A stretch of 10,809 nucleotides of DNA from Verrucomicrobiota bacterium (lineage in GTDB: Bacteria; Verrucomicrobiota; Verrucomicrobiia; Chthoniobacterales; UBA6821). How positions within the stretch are numbered: the stretch's first letter is position 1; the number at the start of each line of letters is the position of its first letter. Location: assembly GCA_016871655.1 (NCBI GenBank), contig VHCR01000034.1, positions 1-10,809 of the forward strand. Reading direction: 5' to 3'. Under the pieces are notes generated by a model, which worked only from the letters and a program-made list of their open reading frames with translations, did not search any database and was not told the origin of the DNA. Below, in pieces: positions 1 through 7,900 of the stretch. Position numbers and translations under genes: made by a program.

Positions 1-1
1 C

Positions 2-247
2 GATCCTCAGCCGATTGTAATTCCTCGCGATCCACCAATTAGGGTGAGAAAAACCGTGCCTGATTGCTGGGTTGCCCTCGAACTCATCGAAGGAAAAAAT
101 CGCCAAGTCCGGCGCATGACCGCTGCCGTTGGACATCCCACGTTGCGCTTGATTCGAACGAGGATTGGAAATTTTGAATTGGGAGAGTTGCCGGTGGGGA
201 CTTGGAGGGAGCTGGATACTCGGGAGCGAGTGATGGTGTTTGCTTAG
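2..247 (+). CDS. RluE/RsuA-family rRNA pseudouridine synthase, C-terminal part (5' end outside window)
   Basis: The reading frame is open from the window's left edge to the TAG at 245-247, so only about the last 81 residues are visible. They contain the conserved C-terminal block of the RsuA/RluB/RluE/RluF pseudouridine synthases: [20 protein letters not shown], then LIRTRIG, and a final GTWRELD. Enzymes of this family isomerise a specific uridine in ribosomal RNA to pseudouridine. The catalytic aspartate and any N-terminal S4 domain lie upstream of the window. The wording of the RRMTA.VG.PTLRLIR block and the short tail after WREL are closest to RluE (23S rRNA U2457), but RsuA or RluB cannot be excluded from this fragment. 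A GTG at 44 could be mistaken for the start; the frame continues upstream of it with [11 protein letters not shown] and no stop, so it is internal. Confidence 0.9.
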   Translation, partial: DPQPIVIPRDPPIRVRKTVPDCWVALELIEGKNRQVRRMTAAVGHPTLRLIRTRIGNFELGELPVGTWRELDTRERVMVFA

Positions 248-265
248 AGTGCGAAGGAAGAAGAA

Positions 266-343
266 AATTAACCACAAAGAACACAAAGAACACAAAAAAA
301 GAAATTTAATTCTTTGTGTTCTTTGTGTTCTTTGTGGTTAATT
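266..343. repeat. 31-bp perfect inverted repeat in the rluE-like/queH gap
   Basis: The arms are 266-296 and 313-343, exact reverse complements of each other, separated by a 16-base AT-rich loop (297-312). Each arm is built from repeated ACAAAGAAC units; the right arm reads TTTGTGTTCTTTGTGTTC and ends in TTTGTGGTTAATT. The same sequence, in the orientation of the right arm, recurs before the DUF362 gene (1019-1040) and, with five T-to-C changes, before murJ (3180-3210). This looks like two copies of a short dispersed intergenic repeat facing each other. Function is unknown. Confidence 0.9.
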
Positions 344-352
344 AATTTTTTT
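266..352 (+). terminator. Possible intrinsic terminator for the rluE-like gene
   Basis: The inverted repeat at 266-343 would fold in RNA into a 31-bp stem and is followed, after AA, by seven Ts (346-352). That is the form of a Rho-independent terminator, located 19 bases after the stop codon of the pseudouridine synthase. Against it, the stem is AT-rich and far longer than usual. The structure is also explained by two facing repeat copies, so termination may be incidental. Confidence 0.35.
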
Positions 353-355
353 CCT

Positions 356-1015
356 ATGATGACTGCACGCATTCAAAATTTCCCACCCGGTGGTCACAAC
401 CGGGTACTACTTCATTCCTGTTGTGCGCCTTGTTCGGGAGAGGTGATGGAGGCGATGCTGGCTTCGGGAATTGAATTGGAAATTTTTTTCTACAATCCCA
501 ATATTCATCCTCGCCAAGAATATGAATTGCGGAAGGAAGAAAATATTCGCTTTGCTGAAAAGCACCAGATTCCTTTTGTTGATGCCGATTACGATACTGA
601 CAATTGGTTCGCTCGCGCAAAAGGAATGGAGTTCGAGCCGGAGCGTGGGCGCCGCTGCTCGATGTGTTTTGACATGCGTTTTGAACGAACGGCGCTTTAT
701 GCACATGAAAATCATTTTCCCGTGATCACAAGTTGCCTTGGAATTTCACGTTGGAAAGATATGAATCAAATTAATGAGAGTGGTTTGCGCGCTGCGAGTC
801 ATTATCCTGGACTCATCTACTGGACTTTCAACTGGCGTAAGGGTGGGGGATCAGCACGTATGTTAGAAATTTCCAAACGAGAAGAATTTTATCAGCAAGA
901 ATATTGTGGCTGCGTCTACTCACTGCGCGATACCAACCGCTGGCGTGTCTCACGCGGGCGTGAGAAGATTAAAATTGGGCAGCTCTTTTACAAGAGCGAA
1001 GAGAATAAAAATTAA
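356..1015 (+). CDS. queH: Epoxyqueuosine reductase QueH
   Basis: QueH (formerly DUF208) reduces epoxyqueuosine to queuosine in the wobble position of GUN-anticodon tRNAs, the last step of queuosine synthesis, and replaces the unrelated cobalamin-dependent QueG. The 219-residue product has the family's cysteine signature throughout: HSCCAPCS (C22, C23, C26), [10 protein letters not shown] (C101, C104), C127 in SCLGISR, and YCGCVYS (C184, C186). It also has [29 protein letters not shown] and NWRKGG. These cysteines are known in the family to hold an Fe-S cluster and a metal. The frame is open back to a TTG at 314 inside the inverted repeat, but the conserved sequence begins only after the ATG pair at 356/359, so I start at 356 (359 is equally possible). 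No Shine-Dalgarno is visible; a pure pyrimidine tract (346-355) abuts the ATG. No other queuosine gene is in the window. Confidence 0.95.
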   Translation: MMTARIQNFPPGGHNRVLLHSCCAPCSGEVMEAMLASGIELEIFFYNPNIHPRQEYELRKEENIRFAEKHQIPFVDADYDTDNWFARAKGMEFEPERGRRCSMCFDMRFERTALYAHENHFPVITSCLGISRWKDMNQINESGLRAASHYPGLIYWTFNWRKGGGSARMLEISKREEFYQQEYCGCVYSLRDTNRWRVSRGREKIKIGQLFYKSEENKN

Positions 1016-1018
1016 ATT

Positions 1019-1040
1019 TTTGTGTTCTTTGTGGTTAATT
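1019..1040 (+). repeat. Second copy of the TTTGTGTTCTTTGTGGTTAA repeat
   Basis: These 22 bases match the inner 22 bases of the repeat's right arm (322-343) exactly. The copy starts just after the queH stop codon and contains the apparent GTG start of the DUF362 gene at 1022, so the repeat seems to supply the first six or so codons of that gene (MFFVVN). Confidence 0.8.
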
Positions 1041-2167
1041 CTTTTTATCAATTCATAGGTTTGTTTTTTTTGGTGGGTGTTTCGCTGTGGGCAAATCCTC
1101 AACCGCGGGTTTCTGTTCCTTTGCAGTCAACTGCTTCTCAGGTGGTAATGCTTCAAGCCCCACCTCCGCAGGCTCCTCCTAAGGCGCTGACGCGATCACA
1201 AGTTTTTTTTCTTTCGAGTGAGCGCGTTGTTTCGCCTCAAATGAAGATCGATTCTACTTTAGTGCGTGAGATGTTGGATAGACTGATCTGCGCGGTGACT
1301 CGTCAGCCGGATACAAAAAGGGGATGGCAGTCACTTTTGAAAGTTGGCAAAGAGGGGGACCGTGTTGGGATTAAGGTGGCAACAGAGCCTGGGGTTTCGG
1401 GGGGTACGCATCCCCAGCTCGTTCAAGCCCTCGTCGCGCAGCTTGTTGAAGCGGGTGTGGAGCGTAATCACATTTTCATTGCGGACCGACGCCGGCAAGA
1501 TTTAGAGAAAGCAGGTTTTATAAAACATCCAGGATGGCAATTGCGATGGATGGAATATGGGAATGGATATGATCCGCAAAAAGTTTTTACGCATCCACTC
1601 GTTGGGCAGTTGGTTTATGGCGATTTTGCGTTCAAAGAAAAGCCGGGTTCCTTTCAAGAGTCTCTCTTGCGGCAAGAACAATACAGCAACGAGAGTCATT
1701 ATGCCTCATTCGTGACGCAGCAGGTCGATAAGATCATCAACGTGCCATCGCTTTGTGATAGCTGGTATGCGGGAGTCAATGGGGCGTTGATCAATATGAG
1801 CCTTGGCGTAGTTGATAATTGGCGACGTTTTGTGAGGGCGCCCTATTTTGCGAGTCCCTATGCCTCGGATATTTTTCAAAGTGAGCCAATTCATTCCAAA
1901 GTGATCATGAACATCATGGATGGTTTGATGTTACAATACGCAGGTGGTCCCCAGTCGAATCCTTCGCATGTGGTTCCCTATGGAATGCTTTTGGCCTCGC
2001 GTGATCCCGTCGCGCTTGATGCCACCGCCCTCACGTTGATTAATCGGCAACGCCAATTGGTCAACCTCCCTAGAATCCAAGGACTCGCTGACCACATTCA
2101 GGCGGCAGAAGCGGCTGGGTTAGGGAATGTCAAAACTGTTCAAACGATTCGGGTCCGATTGCCATGA
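1022..2167 (+). CDS. Secreted DUF362 domain protein
   Basis: This 381-residue protein starts with a hydrophobic, signal-like stretch (roughly residues 10-24, IGLFFLVGVSLWA) and a Pro/Ala-rich linker, so it is probably exported or membrane-anchored. From about residue 80 to the end it resembles the DUF362 family: GDRVGIKVATEPG with a following HP (116-131), the strand HIFIADR (150-156), KIINVPSLCDSW, the HSKVIMNIMDGL helix (from 291), and the characteristic SRDPVALDATAL (327-338). The biochemical role of DUF362 is not established; some members are fused to ferredoxin domains, but there is no CxxCxxC cluster motif here. The start is uncertain: GTG 1022 lies inside a dispersed repeat and lacks a ribosome-binding site. 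GTG 1031 and TTG 1061 or 1070 are in frame, though the last two would shorten the hydrophobic stretch. The stop overlaps the next gene by 4 bp (ATGA), which suggests translational coupling. Confidence 0.82.
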   Translation: MFFVVNSFYQFIGLFFLVGVSLWANPQPRVSVPLQSTASQVVMLQAPPPQAPPKALTRSQVFFLSSERVVSPQMKIDSTLVREMLDRLICAVTRQPDTKRGWQSLLKVGKEGDRVGIKVATEPGVSGGTHPQLVQALVAQLVEAGVERNHIFIADRRRQDLEKAGFIKHPGWQLRWMEYGNGYDPQKVFTHPLVGQLVYGDFAFKEKPGSFQESLLRQEQYSNESHYASFVTQQVDKIINVPSLCDSWYAGVNGALINMSLGVVDNWRRFVRAPYFASPYASDIFQSEPIHSKVIMNIMDGLMLQYAGGPQSNPSHVVPYGMLLASRDPVALDATALTLINRQRQLVNLPRIQGLADHIQAAEAAGLGNVKTVQTIRVRLP

Positions 2168-3168
2168 GGATTTTTCGATTGCTAAAAAAAATTGCTCGCT
2201 CCTTTTATCTCACCATTTGGTGGCTTCCTTCTAGGCTGCGGGGGCCGGTGGCATTGGCGTATCTCTTGGCGAGAACCTCTGATACGATTGCTGATGAGGG
2301 GCAGAACCTGCCTTCACAGTCTACTGATACTGCGAATAACGGCGTCGTGCCGATGCTCACGTCATCGAGTATTAGTCATACACTCAGCCGCTGCGCGTCG
2401 GCGGCTCCTTGTTCTTCATCAGCCTCAGCGACTTTGAAGGCAGGTTCTCAACTCTCTTTTTCTGAGCGAGAGAAAATTTTGGTCTTTTTAAAATTAGTAG
2501 CGGAGGGGAAGGCAAACATTTTATTTTTTTGGAAAAAAAGTGAGCAGTGGAAACATTTTTCTAAAAAAGAGCAAAAATTGATCAGACAACTTCCCGAGAT
2601 GCTGCAACTTCTCCAAAGTGAGAAATACAGCGCTTTTGAGGCAGGATGTATCAAAGAGGTTTGGCAAACCATCTTGGAAGGTCAATTGATTGACCTGCGA
2701 CATCAACGCGATCAAAAAAAATTTTCTGCGTATGAGTTAGAAGAATATTTGTATCTCGTGGCAGGCTGTGTGGGGAGATTTTTAACGGAATTGGTTAGCG
2801 AAGCCTTTCCTGCTTTTGCCACAATATCTTTGGAAACGATGCAGGCTTTAGCTATCGATTATGGAAAAGGATTACAGCTCGTGAACATCTTGCGTGATTT
2901 TTCTGAGGATCAAAAGCAAGGACGGCTTTATTTTTCCGAAGAAGAAAAGAACTTCTATCACGCACAAGCCTCTATCTACTTGCAGCAGGGAGAGGTTTAC
3001 GTGAAGGCGTTGCGCTCAGGGTGCTTGAAGGTTGCCTATGCATTGCCATTTTTGCTGGGGCAGCAAACATTGGCCTTGTTAAAAAAATATCCCAATGAGG
3101 AGAAGTTAAAAATCAGTCGCTGGAGAGTCTATGCGATCTTGCTTCGGGCACTGCAATTTCTTTTTTAG
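2164..3168 (+). CDS. Squalene/phytoene synthase family protein with a 49-residue insertion
   Basis: The product (334 residues) is an all-helical trans-isoprenyl head-to-head synthase that would condense two prenyl diphosphates, such as FPP to squalene or presqualene diphosphate, or GGPP to phytoene. Visible family features are SFYL near the N-terminus (13-16), the first Asp motif DTIAD (40-44), YLYLVAGCVGRFLTEL, GLQLVNILRDFSED with the second Asp motif (D245, E248, D249), and GRLYFSEEE. Both metal/diphosphate-binding motifs are intact. Between DTIADEGQ and LSFSEREKI lies a Ser/Ala/Thr-rich stretch (about 48-96) encoded by a palindromic element (2303-2448). Without it the protein would be 285 residues, normal for the family. 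The start ATG overlaps the stop of the DUF362 gene. No hpn or crt genes are present to decide between hopanoid, carotenoid or other products, so no symbol is given. The insertion may impair or simply decorate the enzyme. Confidence 0.87.
   Translation: MRIFRLLKKIARSFYLTIWWLPSRLRGPVALAYLLARTSDTIADEGQNLPSQSTDTANNGVVPMLTSSSISHTLSRCASAAPCSSSASATLKAGSQLSFSEREKILVFLKLVAEGKANILFFWKKSEQWKHFSKKEQKLIRQLPEMLQLLQSEKYSAFEAGCIKEVWQTILEGQLIDLRHQRDQKKFSAYELEEYLYLVAGCVGRFLTELVSEAFPAFATISLETMQALAIDYGKGLQLVNILRDFSEDQKQGRLYFSEEEKNFYHAQASIYLQQGEVYVKALRSGCLKVAYALPFLLGQQTLALLKKYPNEEKLKISRWRVYAILLRALQFLF
2303..2448. mobile_element. 146-bp palindromic MITE-like element inserted in frame in the squalene/phytoene synthase gene
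   Basis: The element is bounded by perfect 14-bp terminal inverted repeats: AGAACCTGCCTTCA at 2303-2316 and TGAAGGCAGGTTCT at 2435-2448. The interior holds smaller hairpins, for example CGGC-GTCGT-GCCG, CGATG-CTCACGT-CATCG and GCCGCTGCGCGTCGGCGGC. By hand count 79 of 146 bases are G or C (54%), while the flanking gene is AT-rich. Deleting 147 bases (2303-2449) joins GGG-C to AA-CTC and gives DTIADEGQLSFSEREKI with the frame intact, the expected helix after the DxxxD motif. No clear target duplication beyond one or two bases (C or CA) is visible. It encodes no transposase. It resembles in principle the in-frame palindromic elements of Rickettsia, though I do not claim homology. Confidence 0.78.
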
Positions 3169-3179
3169 TGCATTTTTTC

Positions 3180-3210
3180 TTTGCGTTCTCTGCGCTCTTT
3201 GCGGTTAATT
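3180..3210 (+). repeat. Diverged third copy of the TTTGTGTTCTTTGTGGTTAA repeat
   Basis: This 31-base stretch aligns without gaps to the right arm at 313-343 with 26 identities. All five differences are T there and C here, giving TTTGCGTTCTCTGCGCTC and then TTTGCGGTTAATT. It lies between the squalene/phytoene synthase stop and the murJ ATG, in the same orientation as the other right-arm copies. Confidence 0.8.
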
Positions 3211-3221
3211 GATCTTTTTCT

Positions 3222-4817
3222 ATGAATCCATCCCATGAACGTCTCAACACGCGCGCCGCTGGTATTGTCGCTGGGGCTGTGATGCTGAGTCGGATTTTAG
3301 GACTCTGCCGCGAATTAATTTTTGCAGGACTGTTTGGAGCGGGGAGGGGGATGGATGCTTTTATTACGGCCTTCCGAGCGCCAAACTTACTGCGTGATCT
3401 TTTTGCGGAGGGTGCGTTGTCAACGGCTTTTGTTACCGTCTTTTCGCAAAAAATTGCAACGGAAGGGGAGGGCTCGGCTTGGAATCTCGCTGCCAAGATG
3501 GCGAGCTTAACGGTTGTCTTCATGAGTCTCGTCTCGCTGCTCGGCGTGATTTTTGCGCCGCAACTCATCTACGTGTTGGCTCCTGGGTTTGCTCCTGACA
3601 AAGTTCTCTTAACGGTGCTCCTGACTCGAGTGATGTATCCTTTTATTTTGTTGGTCTCGTTGGCTGCTCTAGCGATGGGCATGCTTAACGCAAAAAATAT
3701 TTTTACAGCGCCGGCATTGGCTTCCAGTTTTTTTAATTTGGGATCGATTATTGGCGGTGTTTTTTTTGGATGGTGGTTAGACCCGCATTTTGGGGAGCGC
3801 GCTCTAACAGGGCTCGCTCTGGGAACCTTGCTAGGAGGACTTCTTCAGCTGCTTGTTCAAATGCCAAGTCTTTACAAAGCTGGCTTTCATTGGATTGTGG
3901 ATTGTCGCTGGCGTGATCCAGGCGTGCGACAGGTTCTCTCCCTCATGCTACCAGCGGTCATTGCTGCGAGTGCGGTGCAGATCAATGTGATGATCAACAG
4001 TATTTTTGCTTCTTACTTGGGAGATGGTCCTGTGAGTTGGCTCTCTTTTTCTTTTCGCTTGATGCAATTGCCGCTCGGTGTTTTTGGGGTAGCGATTGCG
4101 ACGGTAACCTTGCCTGTGGTTTCGCGCATGGCGATTCTCGGAGATATGACACAATTTTGTGCGACATTAGCGCGCGCGATGCGGCTGGCTCTTTTTTTAA
4201 CACTGCCGGCGGCAGTTGGCTTGATCGTTCTTGCAGAGCCGATCATTGCTCTTATTTATCAGCGCGGAAAATTTCAGATCCTGGACACCTTACACACCGC
4301 TGAGGCTTTGCAGTTTTATGCTTTAGGATTGGTCGCTTATTCCTGCATCAAAGTCCTGACGCCGGCTTTTTATTCGATCAATCGTCGCTGGACTCCGATG
4401 ACAATAAGTTTTATTTCGATCGCTTTCAATTTTGTATTTAACCTCTTTTTTATTTTTCATTTAAAGATGGGGCACAAAGGACTGGCCCTTTCAACGGCTT
4501 TAGCAGCTATGTTGAATGTCAGTATGCTTGTTTTTTTTATGACGCGTTTTGCTGGAGCGTTGCAGATTAGAAAACTTTGGAGTACATTTTGGCGCTGCTT
4601 GATCGCTTCGCTTCCGATGATTTTATTAGCAGTGAGCTCTCAGTCTTGGCTGCATCACCTTGCTCATCGAACTCTTTTAATGAGGATGGGCGGTCTCCTC
4701 AGCGTCATTGTTGGAGCTGTCGCACTTTTTATCAGCATGGGTTGGTTACTCCACATTGAAGAGATGGCTGGGGTATTCAACTTAATAAAAATAAAATTTA
4801 GAATAAAGAAAACATAA
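3222..4817 (+). CDS. murJ: Lipid II flippase MurJ (MviN family)
   Basis: MurJ carries the peptidoglycan precursor lipid II across the inner membrane. The 531-residue product fits the family length and 14-helix MOP-superfamily layout, with alternating long hydrophobic segments from about residue 13 to 520. The N-terminus carries the hallmark sequence: LSRILGLCRE (R24, R30), GRGMDAFITAFRAPNLLRDL (R52, R58) and FAEGALSTAFV. Later family motifs include MLPAVIAASAVQINVMINS, the LPLGVFGVAIATVTLP stretch, the GLVAYSCIKVLTPAFYS segment and GLALSTALAAMLN. Arginines of the N-terminal region are known to line the lipid-II-binding cavity in characterised MurJ proteins. The ATG at 3222 is preceded by nine pyrimidines (3213-3221) rather than a Shine-Dalgarno. 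The final residues (IKIKFRIKKT) form a basic cytoplasmic tail. No other cell-wall genes are adjacent. Confidence 0.96.
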   Translation: MNPSHERLNTRAAGIVAGAVMLSRILGLCRELIFAGLFGAGRGMDAFITAFRAPNLLRDLFAEGALSTAFVTVFSQKIATEGEGSAWNLAAKMASLTVVFMSLVSLLGVIFAPQLIYVLAPGFAPDKVLLTVLLTRVMYPFILLVSLAALAMGMLNAKNIFTAPALASSFFNLGSIIGGVFFGWWLDPHFGERALTGLALGTLLGGLLQLLVQMPSLYKAGFHWIVDCRWRDPGVRQVLSLMLPAVIAASAVQINVMINSIFASYLGDGPVSWLSFSFRLMQLPLGVFGVAIATVTLPVVSRMAILGDMTQFCATLARAMRLALFLTLPAAVGLIVLAEPIIALIYQRGKFQILDTLHTAEALQFYALGLVAYSCIKVLTPAFYSINRRWTPMTISFISIAFNFVFNLFFIFHLKMGHKGLALSTALAAMLNVSMLVFFMTRFAGALQIRKLWSTFWRCLIASLPMILLAVSSQSWLHHLAHRTLLMRMGGLLSVIVGAVALFISMGWLLHIEEMAGVFNLIKIKFRIKKT

Positions 4818-4847
4818 AAATTTTTAAAATATCATTTGCGCTTCTCC

Positions 4848-4898
4848 AAGATTTCATTAGCTTTTAGTTCGCTTTTGAAAGTGAACGAAATAAATCTT
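4848..4898 (+). other. Hairpin in the leader of the SUMF1-module gene
   Basis: The 96-base gap between murJ and the next gene can fold. An inner stem pairs 4867-4875 with 4878-4886 (GTTCGCTTT with AAAGTGAAC, one G-U pair), and an outer stem pairs AAGATTT (4848-4854) with AAATCTT (4892-4898). No T-run follows, so it is not an intrinsic terminator. It ends 15 bases before the chosen ATG (4914) and could affect translation or simply be chance in an AT-rich gap. Confidence 0.35.
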
Positions 4899-4913
4899 AC
4901 CACTTATTCCCCC

Positions 4914-7900
4914 ATGGGTTTTTTCCAGAAAAATTTTTTTTTGCTATTTGTTGCTGCTGGTACGTTTTTTGTTAATGCATCATTTTCTCAGCAAAGTTCT
5001 TCCCTCGGGCAAGCTTCGGCTGTCACTGTTTCAGAATATACTGAGTTTTTGAATTGTATCGGAGCAATGGACACTTACGCTCTCTACAATGATAAAATGG
5101 GAGACGATGAAGGTATTGGAGCTCTCATTACTCGCTCGGGAAAACCTGGAAGCTATACCTACAGCTACAATCCTGATAAAGCTTCTTTTCCGGTGACTTA
5201 TATTTCTTGGTTTTCTGCAATACGGTATTGTAACTGGAGATCACATCATGGTGCGACTGGTTTTCAAGACAGCAGCACAACGGAAACTGGCAGTTATGAC
5301 TTGACGGCGTTTGATAAGGGGGGAGATATTTCCACTATTGTCTTAGCACCAGGGGCGAAGTTTTTTCTGCCAACTAACTACCTTGTCGATACAACCTTTC
5401 AAGAGAGTAGCACTCAGAGTTGTGATCCTTATCTTGCTTCGAGTCGTTTAGGATTTTGTTTTACAATATGGAATTCAAACTCTTCTTCAGCGGATGGCGC
5501 CGGTGGAAACAGTGCCTCTCTTAACCAGGGTGCATTTGGTGTGAACGGTAGTGGTGGTTTGTCAGGAGTTTTTCCTGGTTCTTCCTCTTTCTTTGGTTCC
5601 ACAGCACGTGATGCAACCTTTAGTACTCCCTTCTCAACGGGGATTCGCATGCTCGCAGATGCTTCACCCGATAGCAATCAATTCAACATGAGTCTTGCTG
5701 TCGTTGGTGCTCCTAATAATCCTCCTGATGTTGCTCCATCAGGGACGAATCAAGTTGGTTATGGATCAGTGCTGATGCCCTATCAAATTGGAATGTATGA
5801 TGTCACTGCTGAGCAGTATTGTGCCTTCCTGAATGCCGTAGCGAATAAGAGTGATTCTCATGTACTTTATAACACCAATATGACTTCTGATCCTGATGTG
5901 GCCTGCATCACGCGCTCGGGAGATGCTACTAGTGGATATACTTATACACCAATCAGCGGTCGAGAAAAGTTTCCCATTACGTATGTAGCTTGGTATTCAG
6001 CGTTGAGATTTTGTAACTGGCTAGAAAATGGCCAGCCAACGGGAGGTCAACCTGATGTAGTAACTGAAAATGGAACCTATGATATTGCTACCATTAACAA
6101 TGGTTTTAGGTCTAATAATATTAAGCTGGATGAAACGTTATCTCTTATTCCTCAAGAAGGAACAGCCTGGTGTCTTCCAACCGAAGACCAATGGTACAAG
6201 GCAGCCTATTATATTCCATCAACCAATTCAAAGAATAAAACTGTCGGAAAGTATGCTGCTTTTGGAACAGGAAGCATGGATGCTCCAGGAAATAGGTGGG
6301 AAGAGGCCGTCGTTGCCAATAGAGCTAACTATGCGTTGAATGGATCTTTCACAGCAACCAATCAACCTCGTTTAACTCCAGTTGGCTCATTCAGTAAATC
6401 GCCAAGTCCCTGGGGTCTCTATGATATGGCAGGAGAAGTGAATCAATGGACCTCAACGTTTGATAAAAGTACTAACAATATTATTCGAGGTGGATGTTGG
6501 AAATCTCAGACGAGTGATGAGTTAAGATCGACATTTCGTCTTGTTGATTCTTCAGGAGGTCCAAGTCCCACAGTTGGATTCCGCGTGGTTTATAAAATTC
6601 CTCCTGCGCCAGTAGTAACTCATTTGGATATGACGAATGATCTTGTTGCTGTTCGTGATGCCAACAATCCTCACGATGATCTAGCAGCAACGGGAGGAAT
6701 TTCTTTGGGATCTGTTCCAACGGAATATCAAATTGAAAAATATGATGTCACTGCGGAACAATATTGCATGTTCTTGAATGCTGTCGCAGCTCATGCTGAT
6801 CCTCATCAGCTCTATAGACCAGAGATGCAATCAGATTCTAATGTTGCTTGTATTATTCGTTATGGAAATACGAATAGGGGATATAGTTACTTCCCTTGGC
6901 CAGGCCGTGAAAAATTTCCTATTACTTATGTCAACTGGTTTTCAGCAATAAGATTTTGTAACTGGCTAGAAAATGATCAACCGATTGGAGATGAGTCTCC
7001 TGGAATTACGGAGAGTGGATCTTTTGATCGAGATGATACAGGAATTTTCAATATCTCCACAAATAACCCAAAATGGCTTATTCCAACTGAAAATCAATGG
7101 TATAAAGCGGCCTACTACATCCCTGGTGGGAATGGAGATTCTGGAGTCTATTGTGCTTTTGGAACTGGGTCTTATAACATTCCTAACAATAGTCTTCTCG
7201 ATAACCAGACTAATGCCGCTAACTATTGCTTCCAAGGTAGCTTTGCAATGCCGACAGCACCTTATTTGACGCCCGTTGGAGCCTTTAAGAAAACAACGAG
7301 TCCTTATGGTGCTTACGACATGGCGGGAGATGTTAACCAATGGACAATGACTCCTCTGAGCGCTGATACGACCAAACTTGCTGTTCGTGGTGGTTCTTGG
7401 AAGTCAACTGATTTTGGAGACCTTCGTTTTTCAACAGCGCAGTTTAAAAATCCCAATGATGCTAGTAATGTTATTGGCTTCCGGCTTGTTTATAACGTTC
7501 CTCCGCCGCTGCCAACTTGGGGACAAGTTGGGACAAAGATTTATAATAATGTTACACAAACGCTCTATGAGGATGGTAAGGCCCTTGCCACGGGCAGCGC
7601 TGCCACCGATCCTGCAGTCTCCGGTCGTTTCTTTGGCTATATTACTGGACCATTCATTGGAGAACTATATCAATGGAGTTTAAGTATTGTGACTTTGGTT
7701 TTTAGGAACATTTGTCTTTTCCTTCAAAAGCTCCTCCAGCTCTGTCTTTCTGACAGCACCATGGACAGATTAAATGGATTGTTTAGAGGTTTCTTTAATT
7801 TCTTCTTTAAGTCAATTGGTCTATCAGGTGACGCAGCCGGGGTTGCTGACTATGCTGAATTGGCTCTATGGGATTCTGTTACTTCGCCTCAAGGAATATA

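Noticed and set aside
266..343. CRISPR-like array from the repeated ACAAAGAAC units
   Set aside because: The units are tandem and inverted with no spacers, and no cas gene is nearby.
314..355. N-terminal extension of QueH from TTG 314 ([14 protein letters not shown])
   Set aside because: It is encoded by the right arm of the inverted repeat, matches no family sequence, and two ATGs follow at the point where the conserved protein begins.
354..715. Antisense open frames opposite queH (354-704 and 407-715)
   Set aside because: The sense strand encodes an unambiguous QueH; the antisense products are low-complexity or unrelated to any family I know.
4836..4913. TTG start giving a 26-residue extension of the SUMF1 protein
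   Set aside because: It would bury the signal peptide inside the protein; ATG 4914 is at the natural start of the signal peptide.
6966..7340. Antisense open frame of 124 codons inside the SUMF1 gene
   Set aside because: It lies opposite a well-supported domain, has no recognisable motif, and its length is expected from the codon use of the sense strand.
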